From Desulfobacterales bacterium (GTDB taxonomy: Bacteria; Desulfobacterota; Desulfobacteria; Desulfobacterales; C00003060), in assembly GCA_030616475.1 (NCBI GenBank), contig JAUWXF010000015.1:1-42811 (forward strand): DNA of 42,811 bases, written 5' to 3'. A program made the position numbers and the translations under genes. A model generated the notes under the pieces. The model searched no databases, was not told the DNA's origin, and was given only the letters and a program-made list of their open reading frames with translations. Of this stretch, positions 8,414-17,250 are shown piece by piece. The first letter of the stretch is position 1. Each line of letters starts with the position of its first letter.

Positions 8414-11400
8414 CTTGTACAACGCATTTGTTTCGGCAATATACTGCTCGTCTGTGTTGTGACCAGCGATAATAGCCCCGCGCGGGCAGGCACTGGCACA
8501 ATTGCCACAGCCTTGACAGGCCACCGCATCGATGGTAACGACCCCTTCCTCTTCATCCACTCTTGGCCCTTCGTAAGGACAGGTACGCACACAGGTCAGA
8601 CAGAGGATGCACTTCGTTTCATCCACGCGCGCCACGTCTCCACCGGCGAAGATCTTCTTTCTGGACAATATGGTGCACGCCTTAGAGACCGTTGCTTTTG
8701 CCTGTGAAATCGCCTCATCAATGGCTTTGGGGCCATGTGCCAATCCGCAGAGGAATATTCCTGCCGAGGCAAACTCCACAGGCCTCAGCTTGGCGTGGGC
8801 CTCCATGAAAAAGCCATCCTGATTCACGGGAACTTTAAAGGCTCTGGAAAGGATGTCGCTTTCGGCCGGCGGTACGATGGCCGAAGCCAGTGTTATAATA
8901 TCTGTATCTATTTGCACAGACATCCCTATTGCCTGATCCTTAACTGTTACCCTGAGTTTACCATCCGTTTTTTTCACCCTGGGTTTATCATCCCGGTCAT
9001 AACGGACAAACCGAATGCCTTTGGCCCTTGCCTCTCTATATATATCCTCCCTTTCTCCATAGGTCCTTATGTCACGGTAAAGGATATAGATATCCATAGC
9101 GGGGTTTAGTTCCTTCAGGGTCAAGGCACTGTGAATGGAATGGGTGCAGCATACCTTGCTGCAATAAGGCCTGCCCGGCTCCCTGGACCCTACACACTGG
9201 ATGAACACAGCAGTATTTACACGTTTCAACTTCTCAGGGTCTTGCATGACTTGTTGATCGAGCTCAAGCGATAGAAGGATATTGGCATCTTCTCCATAGA
9301 GATACTCTTTAGGCTTGTAGCTGTCTCCGCCACTGGCTATGATGGCAGCACCATGTCTCACCTCTGTATTTTTGCCCTCGGCATCAACCAATGTGGATAC
9401 AAAATTACCTACAGAGCCTGATACATCCTTAATCTCGGTCTGTAGGTGTACGTTAATCAGGGGATGTTCATTGACTTTTTTAACCAGCCATTCAACATAA
9501 GGCTGTACCTTTTCCTCCCTCCAGGTGGTATGTAATCTAAGGGCGTGGCCGCCCAACCTCTTCTTCTTTTCTACCAGGTGGGTTTTAAACCCTTGTTCAG
9601 CCAGCCCCAGGGCCGCTGTCATCCCGGCCACGCCCCCGCCTACTACCAATCCTTCCTGACAGATCGGCTGGGGGATTTCGTAAAGCGGCTCCAGCATAGC
9701 AGCACGGGCCACTGCCATACGTATGAGGTCCCTACACTTTGCCGTAGCCTCCTCTGGTTTATGCATATGCACCCACGTACATTGATCCCGGATGTTCGCC
9801 ATCATAAACAGGTAGGGGTTAATACCGGCCTCCCGGCACGTTTCTCTGAATAATGGCTCGTGTGTTCTCGGGGTACAGGAGGCTACCACCACACGGTTTA
9901 ATTGCCTTTCTATGATGACCTCTTTCATCATCGCCTGGGTGTCTTCGGAACAGGTGAAGAGATGACCCTCTGCATAATCCACATATGGAAGCGTGCCGGC
10001 ATATTCTGCGATCTCCGGGACATTGACCACACCCCCTATATTGATACCACAATGACAAACAAAGACGCCGATTCTAATCGGTTCTTTACTAACGTTCCGT
10101 TCTGGTGGATACTCTCTTGTCTTGATCCGGGTGCCTCTTACCTCTGCAAGTGCGGCAGATGCCCCGGCGGCGGCAGCACTGGCCTGGGCAACAGTATCAG
10201 GAATATCCTTGGGAGCTTCAAACACACCGCATACATAGACCCCCGGTCTTGATGTCTGAACCGGTTCAAAGCTGCTTGTGGAGGCAAAGTTATAGGGGTC
10301 GAGTTCAATGCCGATTTTCTTGGCTAGATCAATGGAGCTTTCTGGCACGACAAAACCAACCGATAATACCACCATGTCAAAGTCTTCTTCAACTCTGTTA
10401 CCAACCTCGTCCGTATACCGGATCAACAGATTCCCCGTCTCATCTGCCGGAAGGATGTTAGTAATTCTGGATTTTACAAAACGTACACCTATTTCATCCC
10501 TGGCCCGATTGTAGTATTGTTCAAAATCCTTGCCGCACGTCCGCATGTCTATATAGAATATAGCCGTATCTAATGGCTCGTGACTATGCTCTTTGGCGGT
10601 AATGGCCTGTTTTATGGCATAGGTACAACAGACACTCGAACAATAGCTTTTAGTCTCTGTATGCAAATCCCTGGAGCCCACACACTGGAGCCAAGCGATT
10701 TTCTTAGGCTCCTTGTTATCAAGAGACCTGATGAGATGTCCCCCGGAGGGACCAGATGCAGAAAGAATTCGTTCAAATTCCAGGCTGGTTACTATGTTGG
10801 GATATCTACTGTAGCCATAGATATCACGAGTGGCTGGATCGAAGGTTGCAAAGCCGTGGGACAGGACTATCGATCCCACTCTGATAGTAAGTTCTCTTGA
10901 CTTATCCTCAAAATCAATTGCATCGGCAGGACAGAATTTCTCGCAGGCCTTACATTTCCCTTTTCGGAAGTATATGCAGCTTCTGTCGTCAATGGCATAC
11001 TTAAGGGGAATCGCCTGGGGATACTTAAGATATATCGCTTTCCGTTTTCCGAGACGTGCGTTGTATTCATTGTCTACTTTTCTGGGACATTTTTCAGCGC
11101 ATATACCGCAGGCAATACATTTATTCATGTCGACATAACGGGGGTATTGAATAACCTTAACCTCAAAATCTCCTTCTTCCCCTGAAATGCTGTCCACCTC
11201 TGATAGAGTCAACAACTCTATATTAATATGCCGGCCGCACTCCACCAATTTTGGCCCAAGAATGCACATGGCGCAGTCATTGGTCGGGAATGTCTTATCC
11301 AACTGTGACATCCTGCCACCAATGGCCGCCGACCTTTCAACCAGATATACATAATAGCCGGAACTTGCGAGATCAAGAGCCGCCTGTATGCCGCCGATAC

Positions 11401-11443
11401 CACCGCCGACAACCATAACCGCCCCGACCTTGCTCTCTGCCAT
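8408..11443 (-). CDS. hdrA: HdrA-like FAD/Fe-S electron-bifurcating subunit, cysteine form
   Basis: This is a 1,011-aa HdrA with two HdrA-like FAD modules in tandem. The first begins MVVGGGIGGIQAA and has Cys60 in NDCAMCILGPKL. Ferredoxin motifs CIACGICAEKCP and CKACEKFCP follow, then CVGSRD and YCSSVCC. The second begins GLVVGGGVAGMTAA and has CVGSREP and YCSKVCC. Two [4Fe-4S] motifs end the protein (CILCLTCVRTCP, CQGCGNCASACP). I chose the ATG of MAESK because the FAD fold begins there and GAGAT precedes it; an in-frame ATG exists 39 nt upstream. hdrB lies upstream and mvhD downstream. The stop codon lies in repeat module F. Its role should be flavin-based bifurcation or confurcation between ferredoxin, NAD(P)H or MetFV and another carrier. 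Confidence 0.92.
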   Translation of the reverse strand: MAESKVGAVMVVGGGIGGIQAALDLASSGYYVYLVERSAAIGGRMSQLDKTFPTNDCAMCILGPKLVECGRHINIELLTLSEVDSISGEEGDFEVKVIQYPRYVDMNKCIACGICAEKCPRKVDNEYNARLGKRKAIYLKYPQAIPLKYAIDDRSCIYFRKGKCKACEKFCPADAIDFEDKSRELTIRVGSIVLSHGFATFDPATRDIYGYSRYPNIVTSLEFERILSASGPSGGHLIRSLDNKEPKKIAWLQCVGSRDLHTETKSYCSSVCCTYAIKQAITAKEHSHEPLDTAIFYIDMRTCGKDFEQYYNRARDEIGVRFVKSRITNILPADETGNLLIRYTDEVGNRVEEDFDMVVLSVGFVVPESSIDLAKKIGIELDPYNFASTSSFEPVQTSRPGVYVCGVFEAPKDIPDTVAQASAAAAGASAALAEVRGTRIKTREYPPERNVSKEPIRIGVFVCHCGINIGGVVNVPEIAEYAGTLPYVDYAEGHLFTCSEDTQAMMKEVIIERQLNRVVVASCTPRTHEPLFRETCREAGINPYLFMMANIRDQCTWVHMHKPEEATAKCRDLIRMAVARAAMLEPLYEIPQPICQEGLVVGGGVAGMTAALGLAEQGFKTHLVEKKKRLGGHALRLHTTWREEKVQPYVEWLVKKVNEHPLINVHLQTEIKDVSGSVGNFVSTLVDAEGKNTEVRHGAAIIASGGDSYKPKEYLYGEDANILLSLELDQQVMQDPEKLKRVNTAVFIQCVGSREPGRPYCSKVCCTHSIHSALTLKELNPAMDIYILYRDIRTYGEREDIYREARAKGIRFVRYDRDDKPRVKKTDGKLRVTVKDQAIGMSVQIDTDIITLASAIVPPAESDILSRAFKVPVNQDGFFMEAHAKLRPVEFASAGIFLCGLAHGPKAIDEAISQAKATVSKACTILSRKKIFAGGDVARVDETKCILCLTCVRTCPYEGPRVDEEEGVVTIDAVACQGCGNCASACPRGAIIAGHNTDEQYIAETNALYKL

Positions 11444-11485
11444 CTTTATCTCTTTTTGTATCATAGGCTTAGCTCTATACACATC

Positions 11486-12361
11486 TCAAACTGCCGACAA
11501 AAACCTCTCTATCTCTGTTATATCTATCCGGTTCCTCTCTAATCCTAAGGTCTTGCTATCGATACCCATAGAAAGCCCAAGGAGTTGTGGATAAAGGATA
11601 CAGGGGAGATGATGGTCTGCACCCTGTTTGGAGAGGATCATCTCCTGAACAGTATCGAATTGTATTTGGCAGAACGGACAGGCAGCGCACAAATAATCTG
11701 CACCAGATTGCTTTCCGTCTGTCAGTTTTTTTTCTGTTAGATTCATAGACAAATCATTATTTATTCCCAACATAGGGGCTCCGCAACATTCAAGCTTGCT
11801 TGGCCAGTAGATGCTCTGGGCACCTGTAACCTCTACCACTTGATCAAAGAGGGTAGGAGCCACCGGATCATCAAATTGAACAATGTTGCTGGGACGCAAT
11901 GCGTGGCATCCGTAATGGGTGGCAATCTTGAGATTTTTATAAGGCCTGGTTATCTTTTCCTTGATTGCCTCAATACCCACGTCGTTGAAAAGAACGCTTA
12001 GAAGATGCTTGACCTCAATATTTCCTTCATATTTCAAGCCTTCTTTCGCGAGGATCTCGTTAACCTCTTCACGCAAGGAGGCATTCTCCTTCATAAGATG
12101 GTCTGCCATGCGGAGCGTTCCGTAGCCACATTTGCACAAGACCATCATGGTTAGATTTTGCCTTTCCGCCAATGCCAAATTTCTGGCTGAAGAGAGCACA
12201 AAAGCCTTTGAGTCGATATTTCTCAATGGATATCCACAACAATTAAACTCTGCAATATCCACCAGTTCCACGTCGAGTTCCCCCAGAACTGCCCTTGAGG
12301 CCGTCTCATACTGTTTCAGACGTACCGGGATATTACAGCCGAGAAATATTGCAAACTTCAT
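11486..12361 (-). CDS. hdrB: HdrB-like CCG-domain subunit
   Basis: This 291-aa protein has two CCG domains, which bind the noncubane [4Fe-4S] clusters of heterodisulfide reductase. The first has Cys9, Cys41-Cys42 (NCCGYP), Cys76 and Cys78. The second has HYGCHALRPS, ECCGAP and CAACPFC. The final motif of the first domain is CKC rather than CxxC. It is the only hdrB in the window although there are two hdrA, two mvhD and two hdrC-type genes, so it may serve both modules or only the membrane-linked one beside it. In organisms without CoM/CoB the disulfide substrate is unknown and the subunit may only transfer electrons to MetFV. Confidence 0.92.
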   Translation of the reverse strand: MKFAIFLGCNIPVRLKQYETASRAVLGELDVELVDIAEFNCCGYPLRNIDSKAFVLSSARNLALAERQNLTMMVLCKCGYGTLRMADHLMKENASLREEVNEILAKEGLKYEGNIEVKHLLSVLFNDVGIEAIKEKITRPYKNLKIATHYGCHALRPSNIVQFDDPVAPTLFDQVVEVTGAQSIYWPSKLECCGAPMLGINNDLSMNLTEKKLTDGKQSGADYLCAACPFCQIQFDTVQEMILSKQGADHHLPCILYPQLLGLSMGIDSKTLGLERNRIDITEIERFLSAV

Positions 12362-12412
12362 ATGTGAAACCTTTGGTTCACGGTTAAGAGTGCCTACTAT
12401 TTCTTTGCCGCT

Positions 12413-14089
12413 CTAGGCTACTTCCTTCAGATGCCTGAAGGCCATGTTCTTTAGCTCGTAGAGCACATCGGTCACGCATACCCCCTGGGGACAGTGTTCC
12501 TGGCACTGATAACAGGTGAGACAATCCCATAGCATTCTTGAACCAAAAGCCAGATCTCTGAGTCCCAACCCAAGAGAGTGCATAATCTGATGCGGCAACA
12601 GCCCCAGGACTTCCCGCGGGTTATCGTAGTTACCCGCCACAGGACATACTGTTGTACAATTCTCACAACCAAAGCAAACCGAGTAGGTATTTACCCGGGC
12701 CAATGGGGTTACCTCATCTTGAAATCCTCTGTCAGCAGATGTAAGGGATAGGACCTTATCCTGCATATTTATTAAACTGTACTCAGCACCGATAGCTTCC
12801 CTGGCCCAAACCATGGGTTCCGGGTAACCCTTTTGAACAAGATACTCCTTCATGTTGGACCACAAATCATTCAGGTTGATACCAACCGGACAGACTACGG
12901 TACAACGCCTGCAATCAGTGCACAGATAGGTCCCCTCCTGAATAATCCTGAGTTCTTTTTCGCTCAGTTCCTTGCCAGAGGCAAGTGCCTTCAATGAAGG
13001 CATCTTTTCCGAGGGAAGAATGTTCACATTAGGAATTTCCTCAAGAACCGGTGCAACGGAGCAGCGCAAACTGCAGGTCCCACAGTGGGTGCACGCATCC
13101 AGTTCAATGGCCTGTTTCGTGGCTATATTGGCCCTGTCTGATCTCCCTTTCTCCATGACAGCATTGGCCAGGAGGCTAACTGGACTGGCAATGATATGAA
13201 AAAACTTACTGAAAGGAAGATAGGCCAGGGCGAAGAAGCAGGTCAAGAAATGTATATACCAGAGTAAGGTATGTACATTAGCCCTATCCAGAGATAAGGC
13301 CACTGGCTTAATAGCTTTAGCCACTCCATAGCCCATAAATGCCCATTGCGGGCGGGAATGACAACCGGCACAGCTCATTTCATGTAGTTCCTTGCCCTTG
13401 TCCAGGCTCTTCACATCAACCGGCCCTTTTATATCAGGGGAGACCATTTCAAATTCTTTCACCCAAAATGCTTCCAAAGATCTAATCTCTTCTTTTTGTT
13501 CCAGATCGGCATACTCCTCGGCCATCTCCTGATAATTGGAGTAAGACACTATTTTTGTGCCTTCCAAAACAAGGCCAGAGATCATAATAACAGCCAGGAT
13601 AATTATGGCGTAGTGATCCATGGCCTTTGTTGCCAGATGTGATACCTTCAAAATAAACCGCCGGTAAAGGGCAATAGCTAATCCCAGGATCACGAGGGCG
13701 CCAAATAGATCCCTCAAAAACATAAAAGGATTGAGTGTCGAATAATAGTCTGTAAATAAGACCGAGGTGATAAACTTATCCAGAGCGTGCATCAGAAGGA
13801 GCAGCATAAAACCGCCATACATACACATGTGCATGAACCACCGGAGAAAGTCCTCCCTCAATATCCTTATCTGCAAGACTACATCAAGTATAAAGACCCT
13901 CAGCAAGGTAAGGACTTTCACGCTGAACAAGGTCGATATAATGCCCTTGATGGCCGCAGAAACCCTTCTTGAAGTAGGGAGATCTACGGCATCCATGCCG
14001 ATACTGTATCGGAACCAGAGAGATACCTTATATATCAAACCGAGCCCAAAAATTGTCAGGGCAACGTATAAGGCGATAGTGTAAAGCAT
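12413..14089 (-). CDS. Membrane cytochrome b / HdrC-like fusion with c-haem site
   Basis: This 558-aa protein starts with a NarI/HdrE/DsrM-like membrane domain. About five helices are visible, with His residues suited to haem b in WFMHMC, LLMHALD, MDHYAI and LWYIHF. Between helices 4 and 5 is a loop of roughly 80 residues with one c-type haem motif (SCAGCHS). The soluble C-terminal half has four CxxCxxCxxxC motifs (CTHCGTCSLRC, CTDCRRCTVVC, CFGCENCTTVC, CLTCYQCQEHC), enough for four [4Fe-4S] clusters, like two HdrC units. hdrB and hdrA follow directly, so it is probably the membrane anchor and quinone-reactive part of an Hdr complex. metF lies 18 nt upstream. Assigning it as a fused HdrC-HdrE is inference; no exact family match is claimed. 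Confidence 0.85.
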   Translation of the reverse strand: MLYTIALYVALTIFGLGLIYKVSLWFRYSIGMDAVDLPTSRRVSAAIKGIISTLFSVKVLTLLRVFILDVVLQIRILREDFLRWFMHMCMYGGFMLLLLMHALDKFITSVLFTDYYSTLNPFMFLRDLFGALVILGLAIALYRRFILKVSHLATKAMDHYAIIILAVIMISGLVLEGTKIVSYSNYQEMAEEYADLEQKEEIRSLEAFWVKEFEMVSPDIKGPVDVKSLDKGKELHEMSCAGCHSRPQWAFMGYGVAKAIKPVALSLDRANVHTLLWYIHFLTCFFALAYLPFSKFFHIIASPVSLLANAVMEKGRSDRANIATKQAIELDACTHCGTCSLRCSVAPVLEEIPNVNILPSEKMPSLKALASGKELSEKELRIIQEGTYLCTDCRRCTVVCPVGINLNDLWSNMKEYLVQKGYPEPMVWAREAIGAEYSLINMQDKVLSLTSADRGFQDEVTPLARVNTYSVCFGCENCTTVCPVAGNYDNPREVLGLLPHQIMHSLGLGLRDLAFGSRMLWDCLTCYQCQEHCPQGVCVTDVLYELKNMAFRHLKEVA

Positions 14090-14107
14090 AAGCTTTTATT
14101 CCTTAAT

Positions 14108-14980
14108 CTAAATTCCAGCCGCCTTGATGATATTCATAATCTTCCCTTCATGCCCGGGGGCTGAAATATGAATCCCATCGCACAGCTTTTTCTCTCTCAT
14201 CGCTTTGATAAGTTGAGCCGCTATCTCCACGCTCTTTTCGACCTTGATGCCTTGGATCTCTGCCAAAAGATCCTCTGGTATGAAGAGACCCGGGTAGCTA
14301 CCGTCCTTATAGCTGGAAACCTCCTCGGCCATCAAAAGACGGACACCAGCTATCAGCTTGACCCCTTTTTCTCTGGCCTGGTCCACAAATGGCACGAGAT
14401 TGTCTAAGTTAAAAACCGGGTGGGTCTGTACAAAGTCAATACCGACCTGCATCTTTTTCTGAAACTTAAGGAGTTGCGGGGGCAAGGGGTCAGCCTCTGG
14501 ATTGGCCACTGCACCCACGCAAAACTCTGGTATACCCACAAGCTTCTGACCAGCCATATCTCGACCCTGAGTCAAAGAACGGACCGTCTCTAAAAGCTGG
14601 ACTGAGTCAAGGTCATGTACTGGCATGGCGTCGATGTGATCGCCAAACCGGATGTGATCACCACTTATACAAAGAACGTTTCTTATCCCTAAGGAAGCTG
14701 CCCCCAAGAGGTCAGACTGTAATGCTATCCGATTTCGATCACGGCAACTAACGTGCATGATCGCATCCCCGCCGTTTTCTAAAACTAACCGACAAATGCC
14801 CCATGGACTCATGGACATAACAGCCCTTGGGTTATCTGCTATGCCCAAGGCGTCAACCACATCGTTCAAGTCCTTGACGATAGGGGTGAGGGTACCTATA
14901 TCCATTCCCTTTGGGGGAACAATTTGTGCCGTCACTAGAAACTTTCCCGACGCCAAGGCTTCTTTAAACGATTTTCTCAT
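14108..14980 (-). CDS. metF: Methylenetetrahydrofolate reductase, MetF family (copy 2)
   Basis: This 290-aa MetF-type TIM barrel shares with copy 1 the segments VTAQIVPPKGMD, CRDRNRIALQSDLLGAASLGIRNVL, ISGDH, ANPEADP, VGIDFVQTHPVF and AGVRLLM. The start overlaps the end of metV copy 3 by 17 nt, which indicates translational coupling. It lies between metV and the membrane cytochrome/HdrC gene, so this MetFV pair is embedded in an Hdr operon. That is the arrangement known for the MetFV-HdrABC-MvhD complex of Moorella. The two MetF copies are clearly divergent, which argues for different electron partners rather than recent duplication. Confidence 0.93.
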   Translation of the reverse strand: MRKSFKEALASGKFLVTAQIVPPKGMDIGTLTPIVKDLNDVVDALGIADNPRAVMSMSPWGICRLVLENGGDAIMHVSCRDRNRIALQSDLLGAASLGIRNVLCISGDHIRFGDHIDAMPVHDLDSVQLLETVRSLTQGRDMAGQKLVGIPEFCVGAVANPEADPLPPQLLKFQKKMQVGIDFVQTHPVFNLDNLVPFVDQAREKGVKLIAGVRLLMAEEVSSYKDGSYPGLFIPEDLLAEIQGIKVEKSVEIAAQLIKAMREKKLCDGIHISAPGHEGKIMNIIKAAGI

Positions 14981-15659
14981 CTTTAACGAATCTCCGCTTA
15001 TAGGCTTCGTGAGTTAGCACAGCCGGATGGGCCTGCCTGCTATTCTTCCGCGGAGGGAGCACCTTGCTTATACACTCAAGGTCGCCACGAGCAGCCAGCC
15101 GGTCATATATCTTCACCCATGCACAGTCAATTTCCGCATTAACCTCACATTTCCCATGCCTGGTTCCGCTACATGGTCCGTTCAAAAGGCCCTTGGCACA
15201 CATGGTTATTGGACAGATACCCGCAGTTTCTGCCAGCACGCAGTTATCACAAGATTGGCATCTTTCCGTCCATATGCCCGGTCCCTCTGCTACACCAATA
15301 AAAACAGTATTCAACGCAGGAACTACCAGGTTCTGATCATATACATCGCTAAGTAACTGCACCCCGGCCCCGCAGGCCATTGAAACAATAACATCGTAAT
15401 CGGTCACGTTTTTCTTTTTGCTGAGATCAACTAAGAACTCCCGGTCACACTGTCTCTCGACTACAGCCTCGTCAATGTGCACGTCGTGACCTCCCAGGCC
15501 CAGGGCAATACGCAGCTGGGAAGCGAGTATAGTCACCTCTGTCTCCCCACCAGCTAGACATACGGCAACACACGTACCACAACCAACGATCAATATCTTG
15601 CTATCGCCGGAAACAACGTCTTTGATCTCGCTAAATGGTTTTCTCGTCCCAACAATCAT
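14964..15659 (-). CDS. metV: MetV-like methylene-THF reductase partner (copy 3)
   Basis: This 231-aa MetV-family protein has an N-terminal GCGTCVAVC cluster, a central SMACGAGVQ, then CQSCDNCVL, GICPITMC and NGPCSGT. It overlaps metF copy 2 by 17 nt. hdrC lies upstream, 86 nt away. With hdrC, mvhD (Sec), hdrA (Sec) and cooS before it and metF after it, this copy is the best candidate for the MetV of the selenium-type Hdr complex. The glycine after the last Cys-rich motif (CGG in the other copies) is CSG here. Confidence 0.88.
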   Translation of the reverse strand: MIVGTRKPFSEIKDVVSGDSKILIVGCGTCVAVCLAGGETEVTILASQLRIALGLGGHDVHIDEAVVERQCDREFLVDLSKKKNVTDYDVIVSMACGAGVQLLSDVYDQNLVVPALNTVFIGVAEGPGIWTERCQSCDNCVLAETAGICPITMCAKGLLNGPCSGTRHGKCEVNAEIDCAWVKIYDRLAARGDLECISKVLPPRKNSRQAHPAVLTHEAYKRRFVKDEKIV

Positions 15660-15745
15660 AGCTCACACCCTATTAGTTAACTTCGATTCTGATCTAAAGA
15701 ATACCCATAGGTATTTTACAACAAATATTTTATGCACCTCGGAAG

Positions 15746-16342
15746 CTAGCTACTCGCTAAAACCGCCGCTATCTCTTCTCTTTCCCGGGGAGGAATTAGC
15801 AGCCTGCCATCTTTATCGCCGATGTCAATAGCCCCACGTGGACATTCAGCCGTACAAAGGCCACATCCACGGCACTTTAAGGGATCGATTCTGACAAAAG
15901 CCCGTTTCTCCTTTTCTATATAGAGAGCCTCAAATGGACACATACGGATACAAGTTAAACAGCCTACACAGCGTCCCGCCTTCACCCTTGCTATCCTGCC
16001 CCATTCTTGTAAGGTCGGAATATCAACGTATTCACCACTGATGGCCATCTGCCGGAGGGCATTGATGACATTACTCATACGTACTTCCTGGGGACAAACA
16101 AACTCACAGGTGTCACAAGAGGTGCACTGCCAAATCATTTCAGAAGCAAGGGTCCGTTCCCTGAGGCCAATGATGATCATATGAATGATCTTCCGTGGAT
16201 CATAAACAGGGTTTTCCCTGTTTACCGGACAGATACCTGTGCAACTGCCACAGGCAAAACAGCGTTTCACCAGCTCGCCACCAGGCATTGCGGTCAGTTC
16301 AAACTTGAATTGATGCTGCAAATCATTCTTCGTTATAGTCAA
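15746..16342 (-). CDS. hdrC: HdrC-like ferredoxin subunit, extended; TTG start
   Basis: This 198-aa soluble protein has an HdrC part with CFACGSCTGICPV and CTSCDTCEFVCPQ, followed by a second ferredoxin part with CVGCLTCIRMCP and CRGCGLCTAECP. It could hold four [4Fe-4S] clusters. I chose the TTG start because AAGGAG lies 6 nt before it; the ATG 39 nt upstream would translate repeat module F and has no ribosome site. The gene follows mvhD (Sec) and precedes metV copy 3. Its likely role is to carry electrons from HdrA to HdrB or MetFV. No hdrB lies next to it on its upstream side. Confidence 0.85.
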   Translation of the reverse strand: MTITKNDLQHQFKFELTAMPGGELVKRCFACGSCTGICPVNRENPVYDPRKIIHMIIIGLRERTLASEMIWQCTSCDTCEFVCPQEVRMSNVINALRQMAISGEYVDIPTLQEWGRIARVKAGRCVGCLTCIRMCPFEALYIEKEKRAFVRIDPLKCRGCGLCTAECPRGAIDIGDKDGRLLIPPREREEIAAVLASS

Positions 16343-16352
16343 GGAAGACTCC

Positions 16353-16423
16353 TTATAAAATCGCTGCGCGATTTTATACAACGCGGCTACGCCGCTTAAA
16401 CATGGAAATTCCTATACTATCAG
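16353..16423 (-). repeat. Module F, copy 2
   Basis: The same two hairpins in the opposite orientation (GCGGCGTAGCCGC and ATAAAATCGCGCAGCGATTT). The mvhD (Sec) stop lies at one end and the hdrC ribosome site touches the other. A half copy (GCGATTTTATAACTTG) is at 33791-33806. Confidence 0.88.
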
Positions 16424-17086
16424 GCTGTTTTTTTCATCTATTCCGCTATTCCGCACTCCGAATTCCACAATCGCCTTCTCCTGCTTTGATATCTCACGGA
16501 TTATCGCATCATTGACTTTCTCGCCCATCTTTGCTTCAATCACATCAGGGGCATACCCATCTCCCTGTCTTAGATCCTGGGCAAGCTTGGCAAATCGTGT
16601 GCGCAGTTTAACACTTTTCACGGCAGACCTGGCTGCCAGGAGTTTCAACTTCGATTCCTCTCTGGAAATTCCTTCAGCTTCCCCCAATGGCCCCAGTTCC
16701 TTCAGCAGGCTTGTAAATTTTGTTATCAACTCCACGAACAGGGATGCCTCAGCAGCCGAAGCCCAGTCAAGGGCAAGCCTTTCGGGCTTCACGCCCACAA
16801 CTTCCATGACCTTCCTGGTAACGTGTGTGGTTACTATGGCATCATAATTACCGACCTGGTAATGACATTCGTCAAGTTGTCAACCACCGACAAAGACCCC
16901 GTCCGTCCCCACACAGAAGGCATCGATAATAAACAGCGGATCCATTCTTCCGGTACACATAACCCTGATAGCCCTGATATTTGGCGGGTATTGAAAACGA
17001 GCCACGCCGGCCGAGTCCGCTGCCGCATAGCAGCACCAGTTGCAGAGAAAACCAAGTATCTTTGGCTCAAACGTGTTGTTTGTCAC
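16412..17086 (-). CDS. mvhD: MvhD-family subunit, selenocysteine form, with C-terminal extension
   Basis: An in-frame TGA at 16880-16882 divides this 224-residue gene. Read as selenocysteine it gives GGU-QLDECHY, the exact place of Cys86 in the Cys-form MvhD of this window and of Sec in methanococcal VhuD. Other ligands are Cys15, Cys18 (CNWC) and CTGRMD, with Cys74 after Sec69. A hairpin 22 nt after the TGA fits a bacterial SECIS. The start is GTG with GGAG upstream. About 90 extra residues follow the MvhD core; they look helical and charged and are not recognised. hdrA (Sec) lies upstream and hdrC downstream. The stop codon lies in repeat module F. A standard gene caller would split this gene in two. 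Confidence 0.9.
16847..16882 (-). promoter_or_regulatory. UGA-Sec codon and SECIS candidate in mvhD
   Basis: The TGA codon is at 16880-16882. Starting 17 nt after it, ATTACC-AGGTC-GGTAAT forms a perfect 6-bp stem with a 5-nt loop (16847-16863). The loop begins 23 nt after the TGA, in the range of bacterial SECIS elements. Its AGGUC matches the start of the AGGUCU loop of the E. coli fdhF SECIS. Confidence 0.8.
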
Positions 17087-17100
17087 TCAGCTCACTCCGT

Positions 17101-17250
17101 TCGCCGTCATCAGTCACTTGTCATTCGTCACTCGTCATTTCCTATTGGTTGAGTAGTTAAGTCGTTGAGTCGTTGAGTGGATAAATGATTCAATTCTGCT
17201 AAACCACTCAACCATTCGACTACTTAACTACTCAACAACTCAACCAATCA
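17101..17250. repeat. Heptamer/octamer arrays between hdrA (Sec) and mvhD (Sec)
   Basis: GTCACTTGTCATTCGTCACT (period 7), then GAGTAGTTAAGTCGTTGAGT words, then the reverse complement ACTACTTAACTACTCAAC. A long arm-to-arm hairpin within the operon is possible. Confidence 0.8.

Noticed and set aside
16343-16381. Upstream ATG for hdrC
   Set aside because: It would translate repeat module F and has no ribosome site; TTG at 16342 has AAGGAG at the right distance.
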